Part shown: positions 45,181 to 56,002 of the stretch, in pieces
How the letters are laid out: every line of letters starts with the position of its first letter
Position numbering within the stretch: the first letter of the stretch is position 1
From: Oegoconia quadripuncta
Lineage: Eukaryota; Arthropoda; Insecta; Lepidoptera; Autostichidae
DNA length: 64,000 nucleotides
Reading direction: 5' to 3'
NCBI GenBank assembly: GCA_949316235.1
Contig: OX438753.1
Location: 16,846,496 to 16,910,495 of the forward strand
The notes under the pieces: model-generated
What the model saw: only the letters and a program-made list of their open reading frames with translations
What the model was told of the DNA's origin: nothing
Database searches by the model: none
Translations under genes and position numbers: made by a program

Positions 45181-45481
45181 GTCCAAATTTTTTTTATTAT
45201 GTGATTTAGCCCAGAAATTAAATAATATTTCATGTGAAACCTTGAAATAATAGTCCATTTTCCAAATAAAAAACAAATTTGAATATAGCTTTGAAAATCG
45301 CAGGAATTGGTACATATGATTAACGAAGAAAAAAACTCCAATTTCATAGGTAGAGACCCAATATTATATAATATGAAAAATCAAAAAAATCGCTCTAACC
45401 TGAAGCCTAAAAGCTAATTATAAATAATACCCAAATAATAGTATCTTTGATGGGGGTCATTTTCCAGATATCACGATTATA

Positions 45482-45744
45482 TAGGGTGAATTTGATTTCG
45501 TGTAATTTCCATAAACAGGTGATGCCACTCTTGATTACGAACAACTTTCCTCAAGGAACCATAGTCGAATTCGATCAAAAAATTTTTGATTACCCATACA
45601 AAGAAAACCATTCTGAAACCACCTTTAGGAAGGAAGTCCACCAATTTTCGGCTGGTGACTCCACTCCTCCTAATTACCAACAACGTTCCATTAGGAACCA
45701 TAGCCGAATTCAGCCGAAAATTGTTTGAATTAAATTTCACCCTG
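45482..45744. repeat. Mariner-type palindromic MITE 'Q', 263 bp
   Basis: Ends TAGGGTGAATTTGATTTCGT and AAATTTCACCCTG, flanked by TA on both sides. The two halves (AAGGAACCATAGTCGAATTC / GAACCATAGCCGAATTCAGC) show internal repetition. The copy at 56426-56831 is longer. Open frames here come from the symmetry. Confidence 0.75.
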
Positions 45745-46037
45745 TATAAAGATTTGTGTTCGTTTTTATCAATAATTTGAAATTCTCGAAAATAACAGTA
45801 ATTAAAGCTATTAAGTGATTACTTATATTTAGCTTTTAGCCTTGCCGAGTGCAGGTCAGAGCAATATTTTGTTTTATGGTTTATTTAAAAAGAAATCCCA
45901 ATTTACCAAATGCGAGGGCACTGGACGGAATAAACCCTCTTAAGGTCAGAAGAAACATCACAGGAAAGGGTAAGTAGGTAACATAGATATTGGCTGTTTA
46001 CTAACGATGCGTAATCGTCGATAACAAAATATGTCTA

Positions 46038-46260
46038 ACTAGCTTTCCGCCCGCGGCTTCGCCTGCGTGGAATAACTATATCGCGGAAATTTGTTTATCC
46101 CACGGGAGCTACTCACTTTATCGGGATAAAAACTATCCTGTGTTTTTTTACCTATATACCAAATTTCAGCCAAAAACATTCATCCGTTTCGCCGTGATTG
46201 CGCAACAAACAAACAAACAAATAAACATCCAAACTTTCGCATTTATAAAATTAGTTAGAT
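46038..46260 (-). repeat. Dispersed repeat Z copy, antisense
   Basis: ACTAGCTTTCCGCCCGCGGC, TTATCCCACGGGAGCTACTC, CATTCATCCGTTTCGCCGTG and CATCCAAACTTTCGCATTTA. Confidence 0.65.
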
Positions 46261-46671
46261 GTTTCTTATAGACACCTCAAATTTAGAAACGAAATAACTT
46301 CCTATCTCAATATTGATTTATTATATCGACACATTTGCTTTGACATACCAATCTAATAATTTGAATAGCGCCTTTATGACTAATAATCAATCGAAATTCA
46401 CCTGTTGGTAAACAGCAAACTCGTTGTAATCGATTGCTTATTGTTATGGTGAATATAATGTTGGAATGTAAAGACATTTATTATAGAATGTTGTATTTGT
46501 CTTCAAAGTAAACTAAATAGTCTATTTAATGATATTAACCGCAAATATTGTTCCTCTAAATAATTGGACAGGGGTTTTAAAATTAATGATTTTCGTATTT
46601 TTACCTGTATTGGTGTCATAAGACCTGCTTTCCTGCCAAATTTCATGTTTATAGGGCACAAGGAAGTTTTT

Positions 46672-46997
46672 TTATGCACAACGGGTTGATACTTGACCTC
46701 AAACACACCTGATGTTAAGTGAAGATGAGGTCGAAGGTGGAAGCGTACTGACCCGGAAACCCCAACACATGGGGACTGGCTATCTTATCTCTGACAACCG
46801 GAACACAACAAAGCAGATTTAGATAAGATGGTGGTAGCTAGCCAGGCGGACATTTAAAATTCCCTACTACCAACCAAACCGAGTACTTAAACATGTACCC
46901 CGCTGGCGAGTACTTAAACATGTACCCCGCTGGGGATCGAACCCGCAACCTCCGAATCGTAAACCCAATGTTGTTTACATTGAGCCACGGAGGCGGT
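46672..46997 (-). mobile_element. SINE S2 copy with internal 27-bp tandem duplication
   Basis: Typical S2 antisense order. GAGTACTTAAACATGTACCC plus CGCTGG(C/G) occurs twice in a row at 46881-46907 and 46908-46934. The SINE splits a repeat whose halves (TTGGACAGGGGTTTTAAAAT near 46563 and TTGGACAGGGGTTTTGAAAT near 47040) are duplicated on either side. Confidence 0.85.
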
Positions 46998-47754
46998 ATT
47001 TAACGATTTTAACCGCAAATATTGTTTGTCCCTAAATAATTGGACAGGGGTTTTGAAATTAATGATTTTCGTATATGTACCTGTATTGGTGACATAAAAC
47101 CTGCTTTCCTGCCAAATTTCATGTTTGTAGGGCACAAGGAAGTGCTCTAAAGGATTTGATTTATTTGAAAGTGTCAAAATATGCGCGTAAATGACCGTAT
47201 TATTAAAAGCTTTTTATTTTTTTACTTTTATATAACTGACTTCATACGCTTACGCTAATCTTTAGGTATGTATAATTATGTCCGTTCAAAATTTCCATTT
47301 TATCTAATCAGCTGAAATTTTGGACTGTGAAGTGCTGATGACAATACATTTATATGATAGACGTGAACTGATGCTGCAGCCAGGATTGGCTCCTCGAGTG
47401 TGATCTTTTGTAGGGTTTACATACACGGTTAGACTATAATAAACTACATTAATCCATGGTAATCATCATGAAGGAGTATTAAAAGTTTGTTTTTAAAAGT
47501 GTTTTCAATTTAGAATTTATTTGATTGCGTTGACTAACAATATTGATTTTTAAACAGCTCTATTGAATATATAGTATTTGAAATTAATTTCAACCTGAGA
47601 ACTTGTCTTCCTGAGAAAAAGTCTTGACGGTAAACTGATAACGAATTAATCCTATAAACGTTCCTTTATTCTTTAAGGTGCGGAACCCCTAAAATTACGT
47701 TTTTGTAACATACATATCTGTATATTTAATACTATAATAATAATAAAAAATAAT

Positions 47755-47850
47755 AGGCATTTACTGGGTGCGCGTGATACATCTTCGGCTGCATCGTCAC
47801 TTTCCATCAGGTGAGATTGTGGTCAAACTTGAAACCAGTTTTTAATAAAA
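47755..47850 (+). mobile_element. LINE L-b 3' end fragment
   Basis: GCGTGATACATCTTCGGCTG, CATCGTCACTTTCCATCAGG and TGAGATTGTGGTCAAACTTG, then an A-rich tail. Confidence 0.65.
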
Positions 47851-49007
47851 AAAAAATTAAAAAATAATTAATTAAGTTTTTCCAACTTTTTACTCCAATA
47901 CGGTATAACTCAATTATTTTAGGCCAGAGTCTAAGTTGCATAAGCTAATGTACTCCAATAGTCACGAATTGATCGATGCGCCCAGCAGGGCCCACGTCAA
48001 CAAGTTAAAACAAATATTACCTACGAGGACCCTAGAGACCTCCGACTGCGGTTTAAAAACAATTGAATTATTCCGTATTATTTTTAATTTTTAAGAAATA
48101 GGTTTTTTATAATTCCTTTTTAACCATTTTATCTGGTTTTCCTGAATGAATTTTAATATTCTGCGGAGTTATCTCAAACACCAGCAAATGAGAAAAATCT
48201 ATCTGTTCATAATGAAATAGGCAGCTAAAGTATTTTTGGAGTTCCATATACCAAAAGGTAAAAAAAAACACTTGCTTGTCGGTCTGTCTGTATAGCAGTC
48301 AAGACCCTCATCCCTAGGAAATGTTAAAAGCATAAAGCTGAAATTAATATTAAATGTTTATATAAAGATATACCCCACTGACACACTGACTGTTTATCAA
48401 ACTAAGAGATACAATCGGCTCTTTAATTAATCATACAGGACTATTTCACATGATTAATGACTATTTATGCTGCTGGATATTTAAGCTATCCATCTGCAGT
48501 TCTCTAAAATGACAGAGGGTTATTTGTAATCGACTTCAAAAAGAAAAAGGTTCACATTTCGACCGTATTTTTTATTTATTAAGCGATAAACCAATTTTGA
48601 TGTAAATTTTTTTAACCCGTAAAACGTGGAAATCTAAAGATGTTTTTTGGTAGAAAGTGCCTATTACGGCATCCACGGAAAGATACGGGTTGGTACTATT
48701 CTATTTGAGTGCTGAAACCACACAGTATACTAACTGTTTATAATTATATTAATTAATGAAATTTTTGAAAAACCCCAAGGAGCAAATTCTTATAATCTAC
48801 GAGTACTACAGGTCAAACACATGCCCTCCATTTTTGAGTTCGCCTTGAACCGACTTAATTGAAAACATGGCTTAAAACGTGTCCCAGTTTTATTTTTATA
48901 GATTTGTAATGATTTTGATTTTTTTTATGTACATGTAATTTAGACTTTCAATAGCATGATTTTATTAATCGTAAACATATTATTAACATTAATTATCTTT
49001 TTTTATA

Positions 49008-49346
49008 ATCACAATCATATCTGATGTTAAGTGAAGATGAGGCCGAATCAAGCGCGCACGCCCGGAACCCCCAACTTAACTTAAGGTGGAAGCGTACTGA
49101 CCCGGAAACCCCAACACATTTGGGGGACTGGCTATCTTATCCCTGACAACCGGAACACAACAATGCCATTACCATTGCTGCTTGGCGACAGATTTAGTAA
49201 AGACAGTGGTAGCTAGCCAAGCGGACATTTAAAATGTCCTACCACCAACCAAACCATGTACTTAAACATGTACCCCGCTGGGGATCGAACCCGTGACCTC
49301 CGAATCGTAAACCCAATGTGGTTTACATTGAACCACGGAGGCAGTT
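49008..49346 (-). mobile_element. SINE S2 copy
   Basis: GATGTTAAGTGAAGATGAGG, GGGGGACTGGCTATCTTATC, GGGGATCGAACCCGTGACCT and ATTGAACCACGGAGGCAGTT. About 60 bp of the left part is partly duplicated (CCCGGAACCCCC / CCCGGAAACCCC). Confidence 0.85.
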
Positions 49347-49515
49347 ACTGCTACTGTAATACTCGTATAATATACATAGACTGTGTCGGTCTTATCATTT
49401 ATCAAGTCACAATCTATGGGTTTGATGGATAAAGACGGATAATAATGCAATTAACATTAAGGTAGCTTTAAGGTAGTTGGGTAACTTCTCTTTGTAATGC
49501 ATATGAGGGTGACAT

Positions 49516-49672
49516 TGGTGTCGATTCGGATGTACACCAACTAAACTAAACTAAACTAAAACGAGTTTTGGAGTGGTGCCGTCGCATCGTACTGTTCCAG
49601 AGAGAAAGCCACAGTACCACTTTAAAATTGGTTTTAGTTTAGTTTAGTTGGTGTACATCCGAATCGACACCA
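49516..49672 (+). repeat. MITE 'P', full copy
   Basis: TGGTGTCGATTCGGATGTAC to GTACATCCGAATCGACACCA, with flanking GAC-ATT and ATT-TTC. It lies about 1.1 kb from the proposed ELOVL-A 5' exon. Confidence 0.9.
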
Positions 49673-49915
49673 TTTTCTTATTAGAAAAAACCGTCCTAAA
49701 ACTAATTAGATAAAAAAAAACAATTTAAAAAAAACTTTACAAAATGAATGTAATTAATTTAAATGAACCTCTCAATCAATCATTTATTTTTCGTGTTCGC
49801 TCGTAATAATAGAAGTCAGCGCCAATACCGCGTATACAGTACGCTTACTGTCAAAAGTAAACAAATCTGCTTATATTCATTCTAAAACCTTCCATTCTAA
49901 AACCAAAAAAATTTA

Positions 49916-50069
49916 ATCGACTTCAAAAAGGACTAGGTTCTCAATTCGACCGCTTGTATGTTTTTTTTATCCTCATATTGGTGATCCCTGAAAGATTACC
50001 TAAGTATTTTAATCACAAAACGTACAAAAGACCGAATTGAGAACCCGCCTTTTTGCAGTCGGGTAAAAA
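49916..50069. repeat. Short MITE R5 with inverted ends
   Basis: AATCGACTTCAAAAAGGACT / AGGTTCTCAATTCGAC inverted as GACCGAATTGAGAACCCGCC / TTTTTGCAGTCGGG. Similar ends occur at 6578, 22800, 38908 and 48531. Confidence 0.65.
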
Positions 50070-50815
50070 TAAACACGTTGATTGTGATACGGAATTCTCA
50101 GAACACAAATCCTTATCACACTTGACCGTTAATTTAAATTTATTCTTTCTGTTATTTTGGGAATCAAAATACATCTCATAGCATTTCAACAGAGATTATT
50201 TTCAAAGAGAAAATAGAACGGAACAAATCAAAGACCACAAATTTTCAGTCTGTGGACGACTACTTGAGTGTAATGAACTTTTACTTTTGTAATATAACGT
50301 TTCTAGTACTCTTAGTTTTATATTTGTTTATATATTTCTAAGAAAGAATAATTTTATTTGATTTTGAGTTAGTCTATTTTAGAGAATTTATAATGATTAT
50401 TTACTTAGAATTTCTACCCATACTACTACTTCATACTATTTTCGGCCCAATCAAATAAATACTATGTATCTCTAAGGTTCGCTGGTAAAAAACTCTATCG
50501 GAGTTAAGCTCGCCTTTGTACATTTTATATACAATACATATTTCTGTAACAGTTTTGTGCACAATAAAGATATTAAGATATAATTTTAATTTTCAGTCGA
50601 ACATTATTGAAATAAATAATATCTCACGTTCTCGTACCTAATTTAATATAATATTCCACAATAAATAAAATGATCAAATTCCAATATCCTTTCGAAACAC
50701 TTTCAAACTATAAACAAACCCTAAACAATCAGCTGATCGTATCAGCTGATTAAAATCTCCTTTCTCAAGAAATTTAATATACGCGCTTCGTTAAAATTAT
50801 GAAAATAGAACTCAC

Positions 50816-50940
50816 CTTTCAAATTTCGAACTCGACAGCCGGTGGCACCGTAACAACTAGAGTGGTGGGTGACTATAACCAGAGTTTAGCGTCAACCGTG
50901 CGAATGCCGCGGAGTTAAGCCCGGCACTGCGGTACTATCG
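50816..50940 (-). promoter_or_regulatory. Candidate noncoding first exon and promoter of ELOVL-A
   Basis: This is a unique, GC-rich island in AT-rich repeats. On the minus strand it ends GAGTTCGAAATTTGAAAG directly before a consensus donor GTGAGT (50815-50810). It has no ATG-led frame of note. ELOVL-A's start exon at 28111 needs a spliced 5' leader, and this is the only plausible one I found before ELOVL-B. The upstream boundary (about 50930-50960) is estimated from where GC content falls. A TATA-like AT run (minus TATTTTATATG) lies at about 50950, and an Inr-like CAGTG at about 50926. If correct, the first intron is about 22.7 kb. The alternative is the first exon of an unrelated noncoding RNA. 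Confidence 0.45.
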
Positions 50941-51552
50941 ACCGGTTGGCATATAAAATAAGCGGATAGCACGCAATGCTAGGTTCTTCAAGACGTATTG
51001 TCCTAGATTTAAACTAAATACATTTTAAAAAGGGCTTAGTAAGAGTTGTTGACATTTCAATTAGTATTGTTAATTAGCACAAAATGTTTCAGTGGAGGGA
51101 TCCGAGTCACAGTATGTATACGCCGGCGGTTTTTATCTATGATACTCCGAAAACGTTTCACTTTTTGACACTGCGTGTAAATATAACATTGTTTTGGTAA
51201 CTATGACTAGAAAAATTGTGCTAAAAAGTTGATCAAGCATCAAATTATGTAGCCACACATGTTTGAGATTAACCCTTTGTTAATTTAGAAATAAAAAGAA
51301 ACCTATTGCAATGTCGTAGTGTCTGTTCTCGCTGGATTGTACAATTTAAATACTTACAAGTGACTTTTAAGGGTTCTGTACAGTAAAAGCAAAAACGGAA
51401 ACCTTATAAGATCACCCTCGTCTTTGTATGTTCTTCTGTCAGAGAGGTTTTTCTCGAAAACCATCAAACGTAAGAATTGTATATTTGGTTGGTAATGTTT
51501 GGCCCTCATGTTAGATTTTGTAAGAGTTACCTCTGATTCTAAAAATAGTGAT

Positions 51553-51592
51553 TGTGTGATTGAGGGTCAAGTGCTAACCCGTTGTGCATAAA
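51553..51592 (+). mobile_element. SINE S2 terminal fragment
   Basis: GTGTGATTGAGGGTCAAGTG, CTAACCCGTTGTGCATAAAA. Confidence 0.6.
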
Positions 51593-51599
51593 AAAAATA

Positions 51600-52015
51600 T
51601 CCATCCAACTTTAAATTACAAATGCGATAGTTGGGTGTTTGTGTGTTTATTCCTGTATGGTGGCTTAAAAACCGGACTAATTTCAAATGTAAATTTTACC
51701 CATGAAGATAAAACATTAGTATGTGACCTCTTCTGCGCCTATGGTTGCTCCCGTATCTGAAATTCAGCTTAACTCCTAGCTCAGCTGTTGGTGCTTCTTG
51801 GGTCACAAAACTCTATAATGTACCTGTTTCATTTTAACTCTAATTTGTATGGCTTTGAAATAAATTTATTTTGTTGTTGTTGTTTGATATTGGTCAATCA
51901 CGGCGAAATGGATGAACGCATTTGTTAAATGAAATGTGGTACACTCGTAGAATATGTCCTGAAATAGTATACTTTTGATTCCAATAAAGTGAGTTCCCGT
52001 GGGATAAACAAATTA
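51600..52015. repeat. Dispersed repeat Z, split by another sequence
   Basis: ACAAATGCGATAGTTGGGTG at the left and CAATCACGGCGAAATGGATG, AACGCATTTG, GTGAGTTCCCGTGGGATAAA at the right are Z parts. About 230 bp in between, ending in (TTG)n at about 51875, appears inserted. Confidence 0.5.
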
Positions 52016-52290
52016 TACATAAACGAAATTACATATACATGTGTGGTTTCACAACGTAGTAATAAGATTAGAACCAAACTGTCTCTTCCCGTGGGCGTCG
52101 TAAAAGGCGATCCCATCAAAACATCTATTGATTTTTTAATGGCGATGGGCTCACCCCCTATCGCGTGTTAATTTCTGTACATTTCATAAGGTTGGCGGAT
52201 GTTGTTTCAAGCATTAAACTTTTAATGTTTGGGATATCTCTGACCACCCCATTTGGGATAAAGGTCGTGACGTTATGTATGTAGCTTATA
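52010..52290. repeat. Dispersed repeat S3 copy
   Basis: GTGGTTTCACAACGTAGTAA, CCCGTGGGCGTCGTAAAAGG, AATGGCGATGGGCTCACCCC, TGACCACCCCATTTGGGATA and AAGGTCGTGACGTTATGTAT. Confidence 0.7.
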
Positions 52291-52704
52291 CATAATTCTC
52301 GTGGCACAGTCGCATTCTCTATTAATTTTCCATTAGCAAAGTTAAGCCCTGTAATGCGCGGTTACTCCTTGGATGGATGGTCACCAGTGGCAATTTAATA
52401 CATGAGTTTATGTGCTTCACATGACATATTAAATTGTCTGTCCCGATTGAAATAATTGAGTCTGTGGTCTGCAGGGTTTCAAAACACTGATAATCATGAG
52501 GCCATCTAGATGCAAATCCAACAGTCCGCACCGAATGAGAGGCGACTGTATTGTTACAATGTAGACTTAAGACTTGATGTTCAGAACTAAGATGCTACCT
52601 GATTTCGAAAGCAAATTGGACTTTTGCATCCTCTTACACGTGGTGGTGCTTCTTATCGCCGTATGCGCTAGCTCCTGAATACCATTACATTCTGTCGACA
52701 TCCT

Positions 52705-52975
52705 TAGGTACAGATCTCGCCTCCACACTCCTCCCACTGTAACTCTTATAAGCGAGGATCAACAGTGGTACTCGACACGGTGCCTACTGAAGGTAGACGG
52801 TACCCTACGTGATTCTATTGCTACCTTAGACCCCAGACTAATTAAAGAAATAGGGTGTGTAAGTAGGAAAAGAAGTTTCCCACTTCCCCCCTCGGCAAAT
52901 GGGAGTGTAGCCAATGAAATGCAAACGGTAGTAATGCCAACCCTATTGGGGAAGGAGGTGCTTGCTTGCCTTCGA
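52705..52975 (+). repeat. Repeat R4 copy
   Basis: CTCGCCTCCACACTCCTCCC, GGATCAACAGTGGTACTCGA, CACGGTGCCTACTGAAGGTA and GGCAAATGGGAGTGTAGCCA, closely matching 361-690. Confidence 0.75.
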
Positions 52976-53335
52976 TAATGCATGGTGGCCTATGATAATG
53001 CTTAAGCTGAAGGTCAGAAGTTGCTCCAGCAATATCCTTAGGTACAGCCGTTAGTATTATATTAATTCTGTGGTACAGCTTGTCGTGTATCAATAGCGCT
53101 GGCCACATATTCCATCAGTGCGCCCTATTTCGCCAGGCTCTTGTTCTGCCTCTATGTCCGCTACACTGAAAACTTGTTGCCTGTTGCCTGGCTAGAGACG
53201 ATGATAGGAAACTGGGTATAGTGATTTTCATCAGCGGAGATTTGACCGCGCCTTTGTGTAGAATTTACAGCTAGTAAGTAGGTTGTAAGTAGACGGACGT
53301 GGGTGATGCTAGAATTCACACAGTGAAATTTTCAA

Positions 53336-53885
53336 ATGGAAAAATACAGCCGATTAGTGTCTGGCAAATATCGCGGCCACTGTTGCGCCGAAATGAACTT
53401 CGGAACATTTTCCCTAAGAAATCCTTGGGTTTCAGGGACTTTATGGGACAGCGCTTTGCCTTGCTGGAATGTCCATGTCCTGACTCCGAGTTATTTGTGC
53501 CCTTGATATCAATGCTTATTTTAAGACCTTTTCGAGATACACGGTCTTGTTAATCTTGACACCCTGCTCGATGAAAATAAGTGGAGAAGAATCATCAGCA
53601 GTCACAGCTGCCCAAACGATCAAAAGCTGGCCCTTGCATTCTGACTGCTATTCTTTCCTCGAGATTATAACTTGGGTTCCATACTAATCAATACGGTCAT
53701 TTTGCTTGTACTGAATGGTAAAAAAAAAATTATCCACAAAGACTATGTATGCCAGTCTCCAATCCTCACAAGCGTTTCTGTGCCTGGTCTCCATCCAACT
53801 GTGCTTTTTTCTGCGCCGGAGTTAATACACCTTTTGTATTTCATAATGGTTGAGGTGAAGTATCACGCTTTAGATATTTGAATTT
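53336..53885 (-). pseudogene. Mariner-like transposase pseudogene
   Basis: Minus-strand pieces in shifting frames read FVDNFFFTIQYKQNDRID, VWAAVTADDSSPLIFIEQGV, KINKTVYLEKVLK, WTFQQGKALSHKVPETQGFL and VPKFISAQQWPRYLPDTNRL. These correspond to the catalytic domain of the mariner superfamily in the right order. Several stops and at least one frameshift interrupt it. The usual Asp in WTFQQD is Gly here, so a catalytic residue is lost as well. I could not locate the terminal inverted repeats. Confidence 0.85.
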
Positions 53886-53914
53886 AGAATAAAGTAAGTA
53901 ACACTTGGTCTCTT

Positions 53915-54090
53915 ACATCCTGCAAACAGCCAAGGCATAGAACTTCTTTCCAGCGTCGTGTATCCGGAATCGCACAATCTTGGTATCTTCAAGGGCAGGG
54001 TGAATATGCCTTCATTTTCGTTACCTTACATCGTCACTTTCCAAGTGAGATTGTGGTCAACGGGTTACTTAACCAGTTAATCATAAAAAA
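53915..54090 (+). pseudogene. LINE L-b C-terminus and 3' end
   Basis: CAGCCAAGGCATAGAACTTC, CAATCTTGGTATCTTCAAGG, GCAGGGTGAATATGCC, CATCGTCACTTTCCAAGTGA and GATTGTGGTCAACGGGTTAC match the element at 16635. Confidence 0.7.
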
Positions 54091-54419
54091 ATATATAACA
54101 GAAATAGAAAATGAAAATTATTATATTACCATAGTTACAAAAAGTGTATCGATTCGAGCTCTCCTACCTGCGCCATTATCTACAGCACTCTAGCCGCGTT
54201 ATTCGACTGTACCTTTGCTGTGCCTTTGTGGTATGAATGAGAATCCGCCCTGACGTAGCTGAATTAGCATTTGGTCACCACTATTATGTATGAAAGAACA
54301 CTAAAATTCGGAAATCCACGCTATAGCCACTATACACTGTACACTTTCGTTTACACCACAGATATCACAAGTACAAGTACTGGGTTTTCTGTTTAGAGGT
54401 TCACTATTACTTGTTGAGT

Positions 54420-54625
54420 ATTGGTTGGTGGTAGGGCATTTTAAATGTCCGCCTGGCTAGCTACCACCATCTTATCTAAATCTGCCGCCAAACAGCAATG
54501 TTAATAGCATTATTGTGTTCAATATTTGGATCTCCGGGTCAGAACGCTTTCACTTTCAGCTTCATCATCACTAAACATCAGGTGTGATTGAGGTCAAGTG
54601 CTAACCCGCTGTGCATAAAAAAAAA
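54420..54625 (+). mobile_element. SINE S2, head-truncated copy
   Basis: GGTTGGTGGTAGGGCATTTT, AGCTACCACCATCTTATCTA and CAAGTGCTAACCCGCTGTGC with an A tail. Confidence 0.85.
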
Positions 54626-55009
54626 CGAAATTTTTTGTAATCTAGATATCTAATTATTATCAACAATAAATATTTTTAACTACATAAAATTGATTTCATT
54701 TCACTTTTTTTGAGTTTTATGGCTCCATCGTATTTGACGATGGTTGTGTGTAACAACATCAACTGGGATCTTTCACCTGTCAATTAGACTGTCACATTTA
54801 ACTGATTTCCTTTCAATACAACTATTAGTTACTAGTAATCTAGTTTTTTATTTAAATAAATTCCCACAAGATGCAGAATAATCTGAACAAATAAATAGAA
54901 GTATCAGGGATTTTATTACAAATGCATGCGCACTGCACACACACGATACTTTGCAACTATTTACTGACGTTCAACCTGGTTTTAATTATCACTTATATTA
55001 CTAGATAGT

Positions 55010-55292
55010 AATTAAATAAATAAATAATAAATAAATAAATATCCTTAGACACACAGCGCCATCTAATTCCACAGTGAGCAACTATAGGCTTGTGTTGTGA
55101 ATACTAGATGGTTGATGTACTACATATATACATTTTTTTTTGTAAATAAATACTTATTATAAATGAAAAACATTCATAACTCAGGTACACATGTCCGTAT
55201 TCATCACACAAACATATGCTCCTAGCGGGATTCGAACCTTTTGGTATAGCGGTCAGAGTTGCTAACCACTACACTAAACAGGTCGTCAAATA
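55010..55292 (-). mobile_element. SINE S1 copy
   Basis: (AAAT)n tail, CACAGCGCCATCTAATTCCA, CTCCTAGCGGGATTCGAACC and CACTACACTAAACAGGTCGT. It is about 290 bp past the ELOVL-B stop codon. Nine bases of the anticodon-side head are deleted. Confidence 0.85.
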
Positions 55293-55579
55293 GACATTTA
55301 ATTTTAAAGAGAGGGAAATCTGAACTGGAACTAGTAATAACTTTAGTTTTACTTGTATAGAATTCGGTCACTTGATTAAAATCTAAGGATCCAATAAAGT
55401 ATTGGCGACTTTTGTTTTTTAGAGTTTGGAGATTTTAAGAAAATGTTATAAAAATAATTCATACGTTTAATATGCTCATCTTGGAGGGGTTTCAATATTT
55501 ATGTACAATTCACCACAAACAAAATTCTGTGCATTTCACAATCAAATTAATCCTTACAACGATTTTATATATAAATTAC

Positions 55580-56002
55580 TCAATTATCCTTTTTAATGCC
55601 ATTTTCGTGAGTTTTGCCGAAGCTATCACCATTTTTATAGGCTATTTCTTTACTGCTGCCATTTCTGTAGACGTTTTCTTTCGAGGCTCCATTTCTGTAG
55701 ATTGTGTCTTTGGAGACTGCATTTATATAAACGTTTTCATTCATGCTACCATTACTAACCCCATTTTGTTTACCATTACCATTTTCATAAATATTCCTGC
55801 TAGATCCAATTTCAGAGTTATTCCTGTTTTTGAAAGTTCTCTTTATAGGTTTCTGTATGTAAGCCCTCCTGTAGAAATCTAAGAACAGGATTAGCATGAA
55901 TATGTTTTGTGGCAGAAATACAGCGGCAGTCCATCGAGGAAAGCCACAATCTGGTACAAAAACTATAGTGCCCATGTGCATGACGTTCCAGAAAAATTGA
56001 AT
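55580..56002 (-). CDS. ELOVL-B last exon with repeat tail
   Basis: Acceptor TCTTTTCAG precedes 56002 and TGA is at 55582-55580, with 140 codons. It begins [20 protein letters not shown], contains the last membrane helix ([16 protein letters not shown]), then the hydrophilic tail. Confidence 0.94.
   Translation of the reverse strand: MQFFWNVMHMGTIVFVPDCGFPRWTAAVFLPQNIFMLILFLDFYRRAYIQKPIKRTFKNRNNSEIGSSRNIYENGNGKQNGVSNGSMNENVYINAVSKDTIYRNGASKENVYRNGSSKEIAYKNGDSFGKTHENGIKKDN

Noticed and set aside
45447..45780. Three overlapping frames on both strands
   Set aside because: They are by-products of the palindromic MITE Q.
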